64,000 nucleotides of DNA from Entophlyctis helioformis (taxonomy: Eukaryota > Chytridiomycota > Chytridiomycetes > Chytridiales > Chytriomycetaceae): contig JAHLKH010000065.1 in assembly GCA_025526915.1 (NCBI GenBank), forward strand, positions 62,001 through 126,000, read 5' to 3'. Below, piece after piece: positions 43,501 through 58,500 of the stretch. Positions within the stretch are counted from its first letter, which is position 1; every line of letters begins with the position of its first letter. The notes under the pieces were generated by a model. It made no database searches. It was not told the DNA's origin and was given only the letters and a program-made list of their open reading frames with translations. A program made the translations under genes and the position numbers.

Positions 43501-46500
43501 AATGTCCATGTCGGCTGTGAGAGCGACACGCTCGAGTGCAACATCGCCCTCGTTGATGTGCGGCCGCACAACCTGCACAATGCCGCCAGTCGATGTCGGC
43601 ACAAACGACGTGCGCAGGATGGCGTGGTGCTGCACAAGCGTGCGGAAGGCTGCCTCGAGTGCAGCCACATCGATCGCCTGCGTGGCTTGCAGTGGCACCT
43701 GGTTGATATACGCCGATGCATCCTGGATCGTTGCTGCAACCATGCCAGACTGCAGTGGCGTGGCGGGGAATGCGTCCATGGTCGATGCATCGACTCCGAG
43801 TCGATCGGTCCAGTCGGCGGCAATCTCATCGAGCGTGTCCTGCGACAGAGTGGCAGCCGGCCACACTTGCGTGCTGTCAGAGCCAGAGTCGCCAGACGAG
43901 GCTGCCTTGTCGGCGAGTGCGGCCGAGCGTGACAGCGTCTGTGTCTTGAACAGCTGCGGCACGGTGATCGGCAGACCCGCACGCTGGCAGGCTGTTGCCG
44001 TCTTGATGGCCGAGATCGAGTCGCCACCAAGTGCAAAGAACGACGTGTTGCGACCAATCGACTCGACGGCACGCCAAGCACATCGGCCCACACGGCTGCC
44101 ATGCGCATCTCGGCATCGCTCGACAGGCTCTCGACTGCAATCACAACGTCCATGGCTGCGAGTGCCTTCTTGTCCGTCTTGCCGTTGGCGTTGGTCGGCA
44201 TGGCGTCCAGTCCCACAAACACGGCCGGCACCATGTACGCTGGCAGGTACTCCGACACCACATCGCGCAGCTCGTCGGCGTCAATGTCGGCTGGTGTCAC
44301 AAAGCCAACCAGGTGTGTCTTGTCCTTGACAATCGCTGCCGCCGCCGTCACACGCGGATGCTTCATCAGTGCGGCTGCAACCTCGTCCAGCTCAATGCGG
44401 TATCCCTTGAGCTTGACCTGGTCGTCGCGGCGTCCAATGATCTCGAAGCGGCCGTCGGGAAGCATGCGTCCGAGATCGCCCGTCTTGAACATGCGGCTGC
44501 CACACTTGGCTGCAAACTCGCCGCTCACAAACGGATCGGCCAGGAACTTGTCGGCCGTCATCTCGGGAAGGTTGATGTAACCAGGCGACACGCCAATGCC
44601 GCCAATGAACATCTCGCCCATCACGCCAGCAGGCACGCGGCGCATCTGCTCGTCAAGGATGTACGACGCCATGTTTGGCTCCAATGGCCCGACCGTCACG
44701 CAGTCCTTGATTTCAATGAGAGCAGCATGTGAGACAAACGTCTCCGACGGTCCGTATGCGTTCGTGAACGTGACCTTGGACGCCCACAGATCCTTGAGCT
44801 CCCCTGGGCAGACTTCGCCGCGACGGTAACGCTCTTGAGTCGGGGATAGTCGGCGGGGCTTCCAAGCTGAGCGAGGCCCGTTGGAGTGATCATCAAGACG
44901 TCGACCGTCGGGATCTTCTCGAATGCATCCTCTGTGCGCATCACAAGCGTGCATCCGTGGCACAGCGATCCCCACACTTCCCACTGGCACATGTCGAATC
45001 CAATGGCCATGAACTGCATGACACGGGCACCAGGCACACATCCAACATTTGCAGATGTTATGGCGACGATATTGACCATGCCGCCGTGAGTGACTGGAAC
45101 GCCCTTGGGGTTGCCCGTCGAGCCTGATGTGTACACGATCATGAACACATCCGATCGAGATGCGGCGTGCTGCTTGTCTGCCGATGCCTGGAATGCGACA
45201 ACGGCCTTGGTTGATGCGGCTGTCTGGAGAGCATCGGCCGACACCATCACCACTCGAACGGTGGATGGCAGCTGCAGCTGGTCGATACGTTCGCGCTCAG
45301 ACTCGGTCGACAGCACAACCGTCACGCCGGCATCGGCGAGAATGAACCGGATGCGCTCGGCTGGGAACTTGGAGTCGAGCGGCACAATCGTCGCGCCAGT
45401 CTTGAGCACAGCGAGCAGTGCAAGCGGGAACTCGAGGCATCGCTGCATGATCACTGCGACGCGCGAGCCAACGCAAATGCCGCCAAGTGCGACAATCTGG
45501 TTGGCAAGCAGAGTGCCGCACTTGTCCAGTTCGCCATACGTGATCGACTCGTCGCCGTACTCGACGGCCGTCCAGTCGGGATGCTCCACTGCGCGTGCCT
45601 CGAAGCCGTGGTGCACTGCCTCGTATGGCAGATCCACGAGTGGTCCGAAGCTGTGTGCATCGAGCAGTTGCTGCTGTGCGGCCGTGAGTTCGTCCATGTT
45701 GGCAACCGTCACGGTATCGAACGCCTCGCCCTTCATCGCTGTGTCGCCTCCAAACTGTCCAAGAAGCGACACAAACTTGTCAACCATCGACCGCACAACG
45801 GCCTCGTGGACTTGGTGTGCTTCAAAGATGCATCCGACATTGACGAGATCATCCTGCTGCACAATCACAAGCGCGATCGGCGAATCAACGAATTCCTCGA
45901 CTTGCACTCTCTCGAGACTGAATGGCAGCTCGACACCGTCAACGTCGCTCGTCGGGTAGTTCTCAAACACCATGATCGTGTCGAACAGCTTGTCCGTCGC
46001 TGGCACACCCGACCATCGCTGCACGTCCACAAGCGAGCAGTGCGAGTGCGTCATGGCATCCGCCGAGAACGATTGCATCGATGCAAGCAGCTGCGACGCC
46101 GTCATGTCGTCCGTCAAGTGAGCCGGCACAGGGATCGTGTTGATGAGCACACCGACCGTCTGGTCCAGGCCGTCAATGCTGCCGTCGCGTCCCGACACAA
46201 CCGAGCCAAACACGACGTGCTCGCTGCGTGTGTAGTGTCGCAGCGTCATCGCCCAGGCTGCACGCAGCAGTGTCGAAACCGTGATGCCCTGCGTCTTGCA
46301 CACCTCGTTCAGTCGTGCAAGCGTCACAATCTCCTCGAAGCGCTTGTACTTGGGACCAAGAAGTGTGCCGGCATCGGGTTTGGGAAGCGACAGCTTGGGC
46401 GTATTCGCGACCTGCGACAACGATTCGGTCCAGAATGCCTGGCTGGCTTCGCGAGACTGGCCGATCTGCCATTCGACATATTCGCGGAATGGCGCTCCCT

Positions 46501-49500
46501 CGGCAACCACCCTTGGCCGGCACATGCTCGAATCAGGTTGCTTTCGATGATAGGTGACGACCAGCCATCACAGACGGAATGATGTTGTGACCAGAACAGG
46601 CGAACGCGGCCGTCTGACATGTCAAGTGGGGTGGATGTGTGCCAATGATGGTCAGTACAAGCCATACAATACATGGAGTCATCGGTGTCGTCTCTCACCT
46701 TCGAGAGCAACGCTGTGGAAGCGATGGAAAGACTTGTTCGCCATGCTGAAGCCGCGCTGGCGATCCAATGCAAGGAACGCGTCTGTCATGGCACCAAGCG
46801 ACTGCGTCTCGACCTGCCACGTGTCCGCACTGCTTGTCCACTCGCTGTGGTCGGCCTTGGCAACAACCTGGATCAGGCCGCCGCTGGTCGACACAAACGC
46901 CGTCCGCATGATCGGGAACTGCGCCGCAACCGTGGCAAACGCCTTCTGCAGTGTCGCAATGTCGAGGTCGCCGCGGATATCAAGAACCATCTGTGTCACA
47001 TACTCGCTCGGGTCGCGCATCATCGCAGACAGGAATCCAAATTGCAGTGGCGTGACCGGGTACATGTCGTCCACATCCACCGGTCGCAGTCCAAGAACAG
47101 CAAACGCCTCGGATTCTGCCTCGGCAAGCGCAGCCTCGGACGGCAACAGCGGCACGTCGGCAAGAACGCGACCGCCGATCGTCGCAGCGTCTGTGCAGTG
47201 CGCAACAATGCGCTGCATCCACACTGACCACTGCGCTGTCCACGACTCGAGCATCTCTGCCGTCATCATGAACTCTTCGGATATCACATCCAGCACAAGA
47301 TCTGCTCCATAATGGACAGTTAATGGTGCATGGGTGGAGCAGCTTGTCGTCTGGATTGATGGACCAATCCTGAGTGAGCGTCGTGTCCATGGCAAAGAAC
47401 GCATCGTCGCCCTCGAGAGACTGGAACCGGCCGAGGTAGTTGAACGACACGCGGTGGCCGGCATGCGACTGGATGGCTGCAGTGGCGTCACTGGATGGTG
47501 CAAGGTGCTTGATGGCACCGTACGACAGTCCCTTGTGCGGCACACTGCGCAGCTTCTGCTTGACCTGCCGCAGCACATCGCCAATGTGCGACTCGCGAGA
47601 CGCGGTGAACATGGCCGGGTAGATCGTCGTGAACCAGCCAACCGTGTTGGTGACGTCGAGACCGTCAGTCCATGGCTCGCGTCCGTGACCCTCGAGATCG
47701 ATGCACAGCTGGTGGATGCTGTTGCTGTCTGCCGATGACCGCACATCGGCCAGTGCGAGTGTGAGCGCAGCAAGCACAATGTCCTGGATGTTGATGCCAT
47801 ACGGCATGTTGGCGGCATCCAGCTGGCTGGTGATCGATGCATCCACGACACCGCGACTGTTGTGGGTCTTGGATGCCACGAGAGCACCATCGGCAGACGC
47901 CACATCAGGCTGCTTGCCAAAGCCGTCGTCGTGGCCCATGAATGCGTCCCACTTGGCAATGCTGGCAGCATTCAGCTGGGCCGCAAACTCGGTCTGCTGC
48001 TCCGACCACGCCTTGAACGAGAGCGTCTTGGGCGGCAGCGAGCCGCCAGTCAGCAGCGTCTGCAGGTCGTCCAGCAGGATGCGCCACGACACGAGATCCA
48101 CGACCAGATGGTGTGCTGTGAACAGCAGACGCTGCGTGCCGTCAGGGAGACCAAACAGCGATGCTGCAAAGACGGGGCCGTCGGTGAGGGACAGCGACTG
48201 CTGCACGCTGCGCACGGCGGCCTCGAGGTCGTCGACAGATGCGAGCGGCACAAACGGCACATCGACGGCGGGAATGGCGTCGGGTGCGAGGATGTGCTGC
48301 GACCAAGCGACGGCTCCAGACACAGCATCCACAGTGCGCGTGTATCGTGTGCGGAACACGTCGTGGTGCGTGGCAAGTGCAGAGATGGCTGAGCGCAGAG
48401 ACGCAGCGTCGAGAGCATCGCGTGGCTTGACAACAAAGCCTTGGTTGAAGTGGTTGATGTCCAGCCACTGATGGTTGAAGAACTTGTGCTGGACGGGCGT
48501 CAACGGCACAGGCCAGAGACTGGCGCAAACAGCTGTGCGGCATCGACAGTGGCAACGACCTTGGCGGCGGTAGTGAGCGACGACAGCCGGGGCGACTTGA
48601 AGATCTGGGCAGTGGTGATGGCGAAGCCGGCGGTCTTGGCCTTGGCAACCAGACGAATGGCCGAGATCGAGTCGCCACCGAGTGCAAAGAACGACGTGTT
48701 GCGGCCGATCGACTCGACCGGCACGCCAAGCACATCGGCCCACACGGCTGCCATGCGCATCTCGGCATCGCTCGACAGGCTCTCGACTGCAATCACAACG
48801 TCCATGGCGGCGAGTGCCTTCTTGTCCGTCTTGCCGTTGGCGTTGGTCGGCATGGCGTCCAGTCCCACAAACACGGCCGGCACCATGTACGCTGGCAGGT
48901 GCTCTGACACCACATCGCGCAGCTCGTCGGCGTCAATGTCGGCTGGTGTCACAAAGCCAACCAGGTGCATCTTGTCCTTGACAATCGCTGCGGCTGCCGT
49001 CACGCGCGGGTGCTTCATCAGTGTGGCTGCAACCTCGTCCAGCTCAATGCGGTATCCCTTGAGCTTGACCTGGTCGTCGCGGCGTCCAATGATCTCGAAG
49101 CGGCCGTCGGGAAGCATGCGTCCGAGATCGCCCGTCTTGAACATGCGGCTGCCACACTTGGCTGCAAACTCGCCGCTCACAAACGGATCGGCCAGGAACT
49201 TGTGGCCGTCATCTCGGGAAGGTTGATGTATCCAGGCGACACGCCAATGCCGCCAAGATACACCTCGCCCATCACGCCAGCAGGCACGCGACGCATCTGG
49301 TCATCCAGGATGTACGACGACTTATTCGAGATCGGCTTTCCAATGGAAACTTCGGATCCTGGAACGAGAATTGCTCCGTGAGTGATCATGCTGGTTTCGG
49401 TCGGTCCATAGACGTTAAGGAATCGAACGTTTTGAGACCAAAGATCCTTGAGTTCTTTGGGGCAAGCTTCACCGCCAACCGCAACCATTTTGATGTTCGG

Positions 49501-52500
49501 GAAAAGTTCGGGTGACCCAAGATGCGCAAGACCTGTAGGTGTGATATGAAGCACCTCGAGTGTCGACATCGTTTCCGTAGCGACTTTGCTTTCCAATACA
49601 AGGTTGTGACCAAACCCAATGGCCGACCAAATCTCGCTTTGACAGCCATCGAAGCCGAGAGCAAGAAGTTGAGATGCGCGGTAGCTCGGGTCCGGGCCCA
49701 TGTTTCTTGCCATGTAGATGACAACGTTGATGACACCGTCGTGCGGCACTGGGACGCCCTTGGGGTTGCCCGTCGAGCCTGACGTGTACACGATCATGAA
49801 CACATCCGATCGAGATGCGGCGTGCTGCTTGTCAGCCGATGCCTGGAATGCGACAGCGTCCTTGGTTGATGAGGCTGTCTGGAGAGCATCGGCCGACACC
49901 ATCACCACTCGCACGGTGGATGGCAGCTGCAGCTGGTCGATACGCTCGCGCTCAGACTCGGTCGACAGCACAACCGTCACGCCGGCATCGGCGAGAATGA
50001 ACCGGATGCGTTCGGCTGGGAACTTGGAGTCGAGCGGCACAATCGTCGCGCCAGTCTTGAGCACAGCGAGCAGTGCAAGCGGGAACTCGAGGCATCGCTG
50101 CATGATCACTGCGACGCGCGAGCCAACGCCAATGCCGCCAAGTGCGACAATCTGGTTGGCAAGCAGAGTGCCGCACTTGTTCAGTTCGCCATACGTGATC
50201 GACTCGTCGCCGTACTCGACGGCCGTCCAGTCGGGATGCTCCACTGCGCGTGCCTCGAAGCCGTGGTGCACTGCCTCGTATGGCAGATCCACGAGTGGTC
50301 CGAAGCTGTGTGCATCGAGCAGCTGCATCTGAGCAGGCGACAGATCCCACAGCGACTCGATCGATGACTTGGATGCGACTGCAGATGCAAGCTGGCCGAC
50401 CGTGAAGTCAAACTCGGCCAGGATCGACGATGCCTGTGTGTGTGACAGCTGCGAGAAGTCGAAGGCGGCTTGAAACGAAACGCCGTTAAGCCGTGGGTGC
50501 ATGACCAGCTCGAACGTGTAAGTGAGTGAGCGCGACGACTGATGGAATACCAAGTGGCGTAACGGCAGCTTAGAGCCGGCATCGCCAGACAGACGGTCGT
50601 CCTCTGGCAGGTTCTCAAACACAAACAGTGTCTGGAACAGCTTGGCGTCCGATCCGAGGCCTCTCCACTTGTGCACGTCGATCAGTCCCGTGTGCGAGTG
50701 TGGCAGCATCTGTCCGTGGTCAGACTGCACAGCACGCAGCACATCGGCTGCATCAGTGGTGTCCGACTCGATGCGCACTCTGCACGGCACGGTGTTGATC
50801 ATGGCTCCAACAATGCTGCAGTCAGGGATGCATGTGCGAGTGTCAGTCAACAGCCATGCACACACATCCCACAAGCAGCAACAACAGCATGCGACTCACC
50901 GGTCGGCACCAGCAACGGGGATCTCACGGCCAGACAGCACCTGGCCAAACACGACATCGCTGGATCGCGTGTACTTGCGCAGCGTCATGGCCCATGCTGC
51001 CTTGAGGAACACGGCGACCGTGACGCCGGCTGCCTTGCACGCCGCCTGCATCTGCGGCATCGGCAGGCTGCACTCGAGTGACAGCGGCTTGTCTTCGGAG
51101 GCGTCCTCAGAGTCCCACTTGCCGAGCGAGAGTGGCTCGGCTGGTGCAACACCGGCAAGGTACTCGCGCCAGAACGACTCGGTGGCGGCTGCATCCTGTG
51201 CGGCGATGTAGTCCACCACAGACCGGAATGCGGGTCGCTCCTCGAGTGCGTGGCCACCATACGCTGCAAGCAGGTCTCCCACGATCATCGGCAGGGACCA
51301 GCCATCGTACAGCGTGTGGTGGATCGTGAGCACAACAACAGGATGCGAGTCGTCCGTGTGGGTCAGCAGCGACAGGCGGATCCAGTGCTTGTCGCCGACG
51401 GCAAAGCCACGAGCCTTGTCTTGGTCGAGGAACGCGGCAATGTCCATGTCGGCTGTGAGAGCAACATGCTCGAGTGCAACATCACGCTCGTCGATGTGCG
51501 GCCGCACAACCTGCACAATGCCGGCAGTCGATGTCGGCACAAACGACGTGCGCAGGATGGCGTGGTGCTGCACAAGCGTGCGGAAGGCTGCCTCGAGTGC
51601 AGCCACATCGATCGCCTGCGTGGCTTGCAATGGCACCTGGTAGATATACGCCGATGCATCCTGGATCGTCGCTGCAACCATGCCAGACTGCAGTGGCGTG
51701 GCGGGGAATGCGTCCATGGTCGATGCATCCACTCCGAGTCGGTCGGTCCAGTCGGCGGCAATCTCGTCGAGCGTGTCCTGCGACAGAGTGGCAGCCGGCC
51801 ACACTTGCGTGCTGTCAGAGCCAGAGTCGCCAGATGAGGCTGCCGTGTCGGCGAGTGCGGCTGAGCGTGACAGCGTCTGTGTCTTGAACAGCTGCGGCAC
51901 GGTGATCGGCAGACCCGCACGCTGGCAGGCTGTCGCTGTCTTGATGGCCGAGATCGAGTCGCCACCAAGTGCAAAGAACGACGTGTTGCGGCCGATCGAC
52001 TCGACCGGCACGCCAAGCACATCGGCCCACACGGCTGCCATGCGCATCTCGGCATCGCTCGACAGGCTCTCGACTGCAATCACAACGTCCATGGCTGCAA
52101 GTGCCTTCTTGTCCGCCTGCCATTCATCCCAAACCGCCATCATCAATCCTTGTGTCAGCGTCATCTTCCTCGTCACCATCGCTCAAATGACCGCATTCAC
52201 TGCTTGCTCACCTTGCCATTGACGTTCATCGGAATCGTCTCCAACAGCACAATCGCGGACGGCACCATGTACTGCGGCAGCTTTCCGTGTGCGTGCTCAA
52301 GGACTGCCTCAACAGCAACACTCGTCGGTGTCACAAACGCAACAATCGCTCCATCGCGCACCATCGTCACAACGCCTTGCACTCCTGCGCACTGCTGCAG
52401 CACCTTGGACACCTCCTCAAGCTCAATGCGGTATCCCTTGACCTTGACTTGATCGTCGCTGCGGCCGAGATACTCGATCTGGCCGTCGGCGTTCCATCGT

Positions 52501-55500
52501 CCAATGTCGCCAGTGTCGTACATGCGTGTGTCCGGCTGGCTGATGTCCGCCACAAACTTCTCGGCTGTCAAGTCGGGACGGTTCAAGTATCCGCGCGCAA
52601 TGCCAACACCGCCAACGAACAGACGGCCCTTGATGCCGACGGGAACAGTGCGCAGCTGGTCGTCAAGCACGTAGATGCGCGTGTTTGCAAGCGGCTTGCC
52701 AAGCGTCACATGCGATCCTGGATGCAGCTGCGATGTGCACGTGGCAACCATTGTCGCTTCCGTCGGTCCGTAGTCCGAGTAGAACCTGACGACGTTGCCC
52801 CATCGATCAACAAGCGACTGCGGGACGGCCTCGACACCTGCACACACGGCCTTGAGGTTCGGGTAGTCCTCCGGTGCAATGCTGAGCAGCGCACTTGGCG
52901 AGATCTGCATCACATCAACCGTCTTCATGGCGTCCAGGATCGACTGGCCCTGAGCTCCGTCGCGGCTCCAGATGACGAGAGTGGCTCCCTTGCACAGACC
53001 GTGCAGGATCTCCTCAAGACAAGCGTCGAAGCCAACCGTGAATGTCTGCAGCATGCGCACGCCAGGTGCCAGGTGGTCGGCAATCGGATGGTATACCACA
53101 CGGTCGTGGATGTCGCCATGCTCGATCAGCACTCCCTTGGGCAGTCCGGTCGTGCCTGACGTGAAGATGGTGTATGCGAGTGCATCGGCCGTCGCAATCT
53201 CGGCTGCCTTGGTGGTCGGCAGATCCGAGGGAAGAGCGTCCAGGTGGAACACCAGTCCGCCGTACGTGGATGGCACGGCGTGTGCTGCTGCTGCCGTCGT
53301 GAGAACATGGCCCACATTGCACGACTCGAGCATGTAGCTGATGCGGTCGGCTGGCGTGGATGCCTCGATGGGGACGAATGCAGCGCCAGACTTGAGCACG
53401 CCGAGCAGTCCAACAACAAACTCGATCGACCGCGTCACAATGAGCGCAACAGAGACCTCACGAGTGGCGCCGTGCGACTGCAGCAGATGAGCGACCTGGT
53501 TGGCGCGTGCATCCAGTTGTGCGTATGTGACGGTCGAGTGCCGTCATCCAGAGCAACAGCATCGGCGTTGAGAGCAGCGCACGCCTCGAACGCGTTGTGG
53601 ACAAGATCGTATGTGTGCGGCTTGACTGGTCCATGAGCAAACTCGGTGAGTGTTGCGACTGGGCAGGCGACATATCCCACAGCGACTCGATCGACGACTT
53701 GGATGCGACTGCGGCTGCAAGCTGGCCGACCGTGAAGTCAAACTCGGCCAGGATCGAGTGTGCGTCGGCGTGCGACATATCTTGTGGATTAAACATCACA
53801 TGCGTGAACACGCGTGGTGCTGGCTCGATGTAGACTTCGATCGAGTTGGCCGGCGTGTGTCTGTCTGCGCAAAGTCGTTTGGCTCAAACGCATCAGACGA
53901 TCCACGATCAGGCAGGTTCTGGACAACAACGAGACTGTTGAAGACCTTGGCGCGTGCGAGAGATTGGCCCACTTTGGCAGATCAAGGACGTTGGTTTGCG
54001 AGAACGGCAGGCAGCGCGAGTGGTCTTGCAGCATCGCCTGGAGAAGAGCAATCAGATCACTGTTGCTGTCGCCAATGCTGGAAAAGTCGACTCTGCACGG
54101 CATGGCGTTCATGAGCGGGCCAATGATACTACGAGCATGGCGTTGGTGTCAGAGTCCAAAGTGTGTGGCGAGCTGTCAGGCTGCCAGAGAAGCATGGACA
54201 AGAGACTCACCGGTCGGCACCAGCAACGGGAATGTCACGGCCGGATGTGATCTGGCCAAACACGACATCGCTGGATCGCGTGTACTTGCGCAGTGTCATG
54301 GCCCATGCTGCCTTGAGGAACACGGCGACCGTGACGCCGGCTGCCTTGCACGCCGCCTGCATCTGCGGCATCGGCAGGCTGCACTCGAGCGACAGCGGCT
54401 TGTCCTCGGAGGCGTCCTCAGAGTCCCACTTGCCGAGCGACAGTGGCTCGGCTGGTGCAACACCGGCAAGGTACTCGCGCCAGAACGACTCGGTGGCGGC
54501 TGCATCCTGTGCGGCGATGTAGTCCACCACAGACCGGAATGCGGGTCGCTCCTCGAGTGCGTGGCCACCATACGCTGCAAGCAGGTCTCCCACGATCATC
54601 GGCAGTGGACCAGCCATCGTACAGCGTGTGGTGGATCGTGAGCACAACAACAGGGTGCGAGTCGTCCGTGTGCGCCACCAGCGACAGGCGGATCCAGTGC
54701 TTGTCACCGATGGCAAAGCCACGAGCCTTGTCTTGGTCGAGGAACGCGGCAATGTCCATGTCGGCTGTGAAAGCGACACGCTCGAGTGCAACATCACGCT
54801 CGTCGATCTGCGGCCGCACAACCTGCACAATGCCGGCAGTCGATGTCGGCACAAACGACGTGCGCAGGATGGCGTGGTGCTGCACAAGCGTGCGGAAGGC
54901 TGCCTCGAGTGCAGCCACATCGATCGCCTGCGTGGCTTGCAGTGGCACCTGGTTGATGTACGCCGATGCATCCTGGATCGTTGCTGCAACCATGCCAGAC
55001 TGCAGTGGCGTGGCGGGGAATGCGTCCATGGTCGATGCATCCACTCCGAGTCGGTCGGTCCAGTCGGCGGCAATCTCGTCGAGCGTGTCCTGCGACAGAG
55101 TGGCAGCCGGCCACACTTGCGTGCTGTCAGAGCCAGAGTCGCCAGACGAGGCTGCCGTGTCGGCGAGTGCGGCTGAGCGTGACAGCGTCTGTGTCTTGAA
55201 CAGCTGCGGCACGGTGATCGGCAGACCCGCACGCTGGCAGGCTGTCGCTGTCTTGATGGCCGAGATCGAGTCGCCACCAAGTGCAAAGAACGACGTGTTG
55301 CGGCCGATCGACGCGACTGGCACGCCAAGCACATCGGCCCACACGGCTGCCATGCGCATCTCGGCATCGCTCGACAGGCTCTCGACTGCAATCACAACGT
55401 CCATGGCTGCGAGTGCCTTCTTGTCCGTCTTGCCGTTGGCGTTGGTCGGCATGGCGTCCAGTACCACAAACACGGCCGGCACCATGTACGCTGGCAGGTG

Positions 55501-58500
55501 CTCCGACACCGCATCGCGCAGCTCGTCGGCGTCAATGTCGGCCGGCGTCACGAATCCAACGAGGTGTGTCTTGTCCTTGACAATCGCTGCCGCCGCCGTC
55601 ACACGCGGATGCTTCATCAGTGCGGCTGCAACCTCGTCCAGCTCAATGCGGTATCCCTTGAGCTTGACCTGGTCGTCGCGGCGTCCAATGATCTCGAAGC
55701 GGCCGTCGGGAAGCATGCGCCCGAGATCGCCCGTCTTGAACATGCGGCTGCCACACTTGGCTGCAAACTCGCCGCTCGCAAACGGATCGGCCAGGAACTT
55801 GTTGGCCGTCATCTCGGGAAGGTTGATGTATCCAGGCGACACGCCAATGCCGCCAATGAACATCTCGCCCATCACACCAGCAGGAACACGACGCATCTGC
55901 TCGTCAAGGATGTAGGCAGAAACGTTCGAAACGGGACCACCGAGATGAATGTCGGATACGCTGTCCATCGGATGGATATGAGAAATGATCGAGATTTCCG
56001 TTGGTCCGTATGCGTTGTGGAATGTCACAAACGGCAGCCACAGATCCTTGAGCTCCTTGGGACAAGCTTCGCCGCCAACGGTGATTGTCTTCAGGTTCGG
56101 GAACTGGCTGGGTGATCCGAGATGGGCAAGACCGGTCGGCGTGATGAAGATCGAGTTGACCATTTGCACAAACTCGAGTGTGTCGTTGCCTCGGAGCACG
56201 AGAGTGGCGCCGTTGTTCAGAGCGGACCATGTCTCCCATTGGCAGCCGTCGAATCCGACTGCCATGAACTGCGCCATTCGCATGCCTGGGGTGCATCCGA
56301 ATCGCTGGTTGCAGTTGCTGACGATGTTGATGGCACCAGCGTGCGGCACTGGGACGCCCTTGGGGTTGCCCGTCGAGCCTGACGTGTACACGATCATGAA
56401 CACATCCAATCGAGATGCGGCGTGCTGCTTGTCAGCCGATGCCTGGAATGCGACAACGTCCTTGGTTGATGCGGCTGTCTGGAGAGCATCGGCCGACACC
56501 ATCACGACTTGCACGGTGGATGGCAGCTGCAGCTGGTCGATGTGCTCGCGCTCAGACTCGGTCGACAGCACAACCGTCACGCCGGCATCGGCGAGAATGA
56601 ACCGGATGCGTTCGGCTGGGAACTTGGAGTCGAGCGGCACAATCGTCGCGCCAGTCTTGAGCACAGCGAGCAGTGCAAGCGGGAACTCGAGGCATCGCTG
56701 CATGATCACTGCGACGCGCGAGCCAACGCCAATGCCGCCAAGTGCGACGATCTGGTTGGCAAGCAGAGTGCCGCACTTGTTCAGTTCGCCATACGTGATC
56801 GACTCGTCGCCGTACTCGACGGCCGTCCAGTCGGGATGCTCCACTGCGCGTGCCTCGAAGCCGTGGTGCACTGCCTCGTATGGCAGATCCACGAGTGGTC
56901 CGAAGCTGTGTGCATCGAGCAGCTGCATCTGAGCAGGCGACAGATCCCACAGCGGCTCGATCGACGATTTGGATGCGACTGCAGATGCAAGCTGGCCGAC
57001 AGTGAAGTCAAACTCGGCCAGGATCGACGATGCCTGTGTGTGCGACAGCTGCGAGAAGTCGTACAGTGCCGTCAGGCTGATGCCAGCTGCACTCGGGAAC
57101 ATGATCAGCTCGAATGTGTACGCCAATGAACGCGACGATCCTTGTGATGCAGCATGGCTGAACGGCGGCTGGCCAGCAGCATCGCCAGACAGACGGTCGT
57201 CCTCTGGCAGGTTCTCAAACACAAACAGTGTCTGGAACAGCTTGGCGTCCGATGCGAGGCCGCTCCACTTGTGCACGTCGATCAGACCCGTGTGCGAGTG
57301 TGGCAGCATCTGTCCGTGGTCAGACTGCACGGCACGCAGGACATCGGCTGCATCAGTGCCATCCGACTCGATGCGCACTCGGCACGGCACGGTGTTGATC
57401 ATGGCTCCAACAATGCTGCAGTCAGGGATGCATGTGCGAGTGTCAGTCATCAGCCATGCACACACAAGCCACAAGCAGCAACAACAGCATGCGACTCACC
57501 GGTCGGCACCAGCAACGGGGATCTCACGGCCAGACAGCACCTGGCCAAACACGACATCGCTGGATCGCGTGTACTTGCGCAGCGTCATGGCCCATGCCGC
57601 CTTGAGGAACACGGCGACCGTGACGCCGGCTGCCTTGCACGCCGCCTGCATCTGCGGCATCGGCAGGCTGCACTCGAGTGACAGCGGCTTGTCTTCGGAG
57701 GCGTCCTCAGAGTCCCACTTGCCGAGCGAGAGTGGCTCGGCTGGTGCAACACCGGCAAGGTACTCGCGCCAGAACGACTCGGTGGCGGCTGCATCCTGTG
57801 CGGCGATGTAGTCCACCACAGACCGGAATGCGGGTCGCTCCTCGAGTGCGTGGCCGCCATATGCTGCAAGCAGGTCTCCCACGATCATCGGCAGGGACCA
57901 GCCATCGTACAGCGTGTGGTGGATCGTGAGCACAACAACAGGGTGCGAGTCGTCCGTGTGCGCCACCAGCGACAGGCGGATCCAGTGCTTGTCACCGATG
58001 GCAAAGCCACGAGCCTTGTCTTGGTCGAGGAACGCGGCAATGTCCATGTCGGCTGTGAGAGCAACATGCTCGAGTGCAACATCACGCTCGTCGATGTGCG
58101 GCCGCACAACCTGCACAATGCCGGCAGTCGATGTCGGCACAAACGACGTGCGCAGGATGGCGTGGTGCTGCACAAGCGTGCGGAATGCCGCCTCGAGTGC
58201 AGCCACATCGATCGCCTGCGTGGCTTGCAGTGGCACCTGGTTGATATACGCCGATGCATCCTGGATCGTCGCCGCAACCATGCCAGACTGCAGCGGCGTG
58301 GCGGGGAATGCGTCCATGGTCGATGCATCCACTCCGAGTCGGTCGGTCCAGTCGGCGGCAATCTCGTCGAGCGTGTCCTGCGACAGAGTGGCAGCCGGCC
58401 ACACTTGCGTGCTGTCAGAGCCAGAGTCGCCAGACGAGGCTGCCTTGTCGGCGAGTGCGGCTGAGCGTGACAGCGTCTGTGTCTTGAACAGCTGCGGCAC

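Noticed and set aside
41978..55915. Many long plus-strand frames opposite the NRPS, repeated at each module
   Set aside because: They repeat with the modules and mirror the NRPS codon pattern; composition is unlike real proteins. Antisense shadows.
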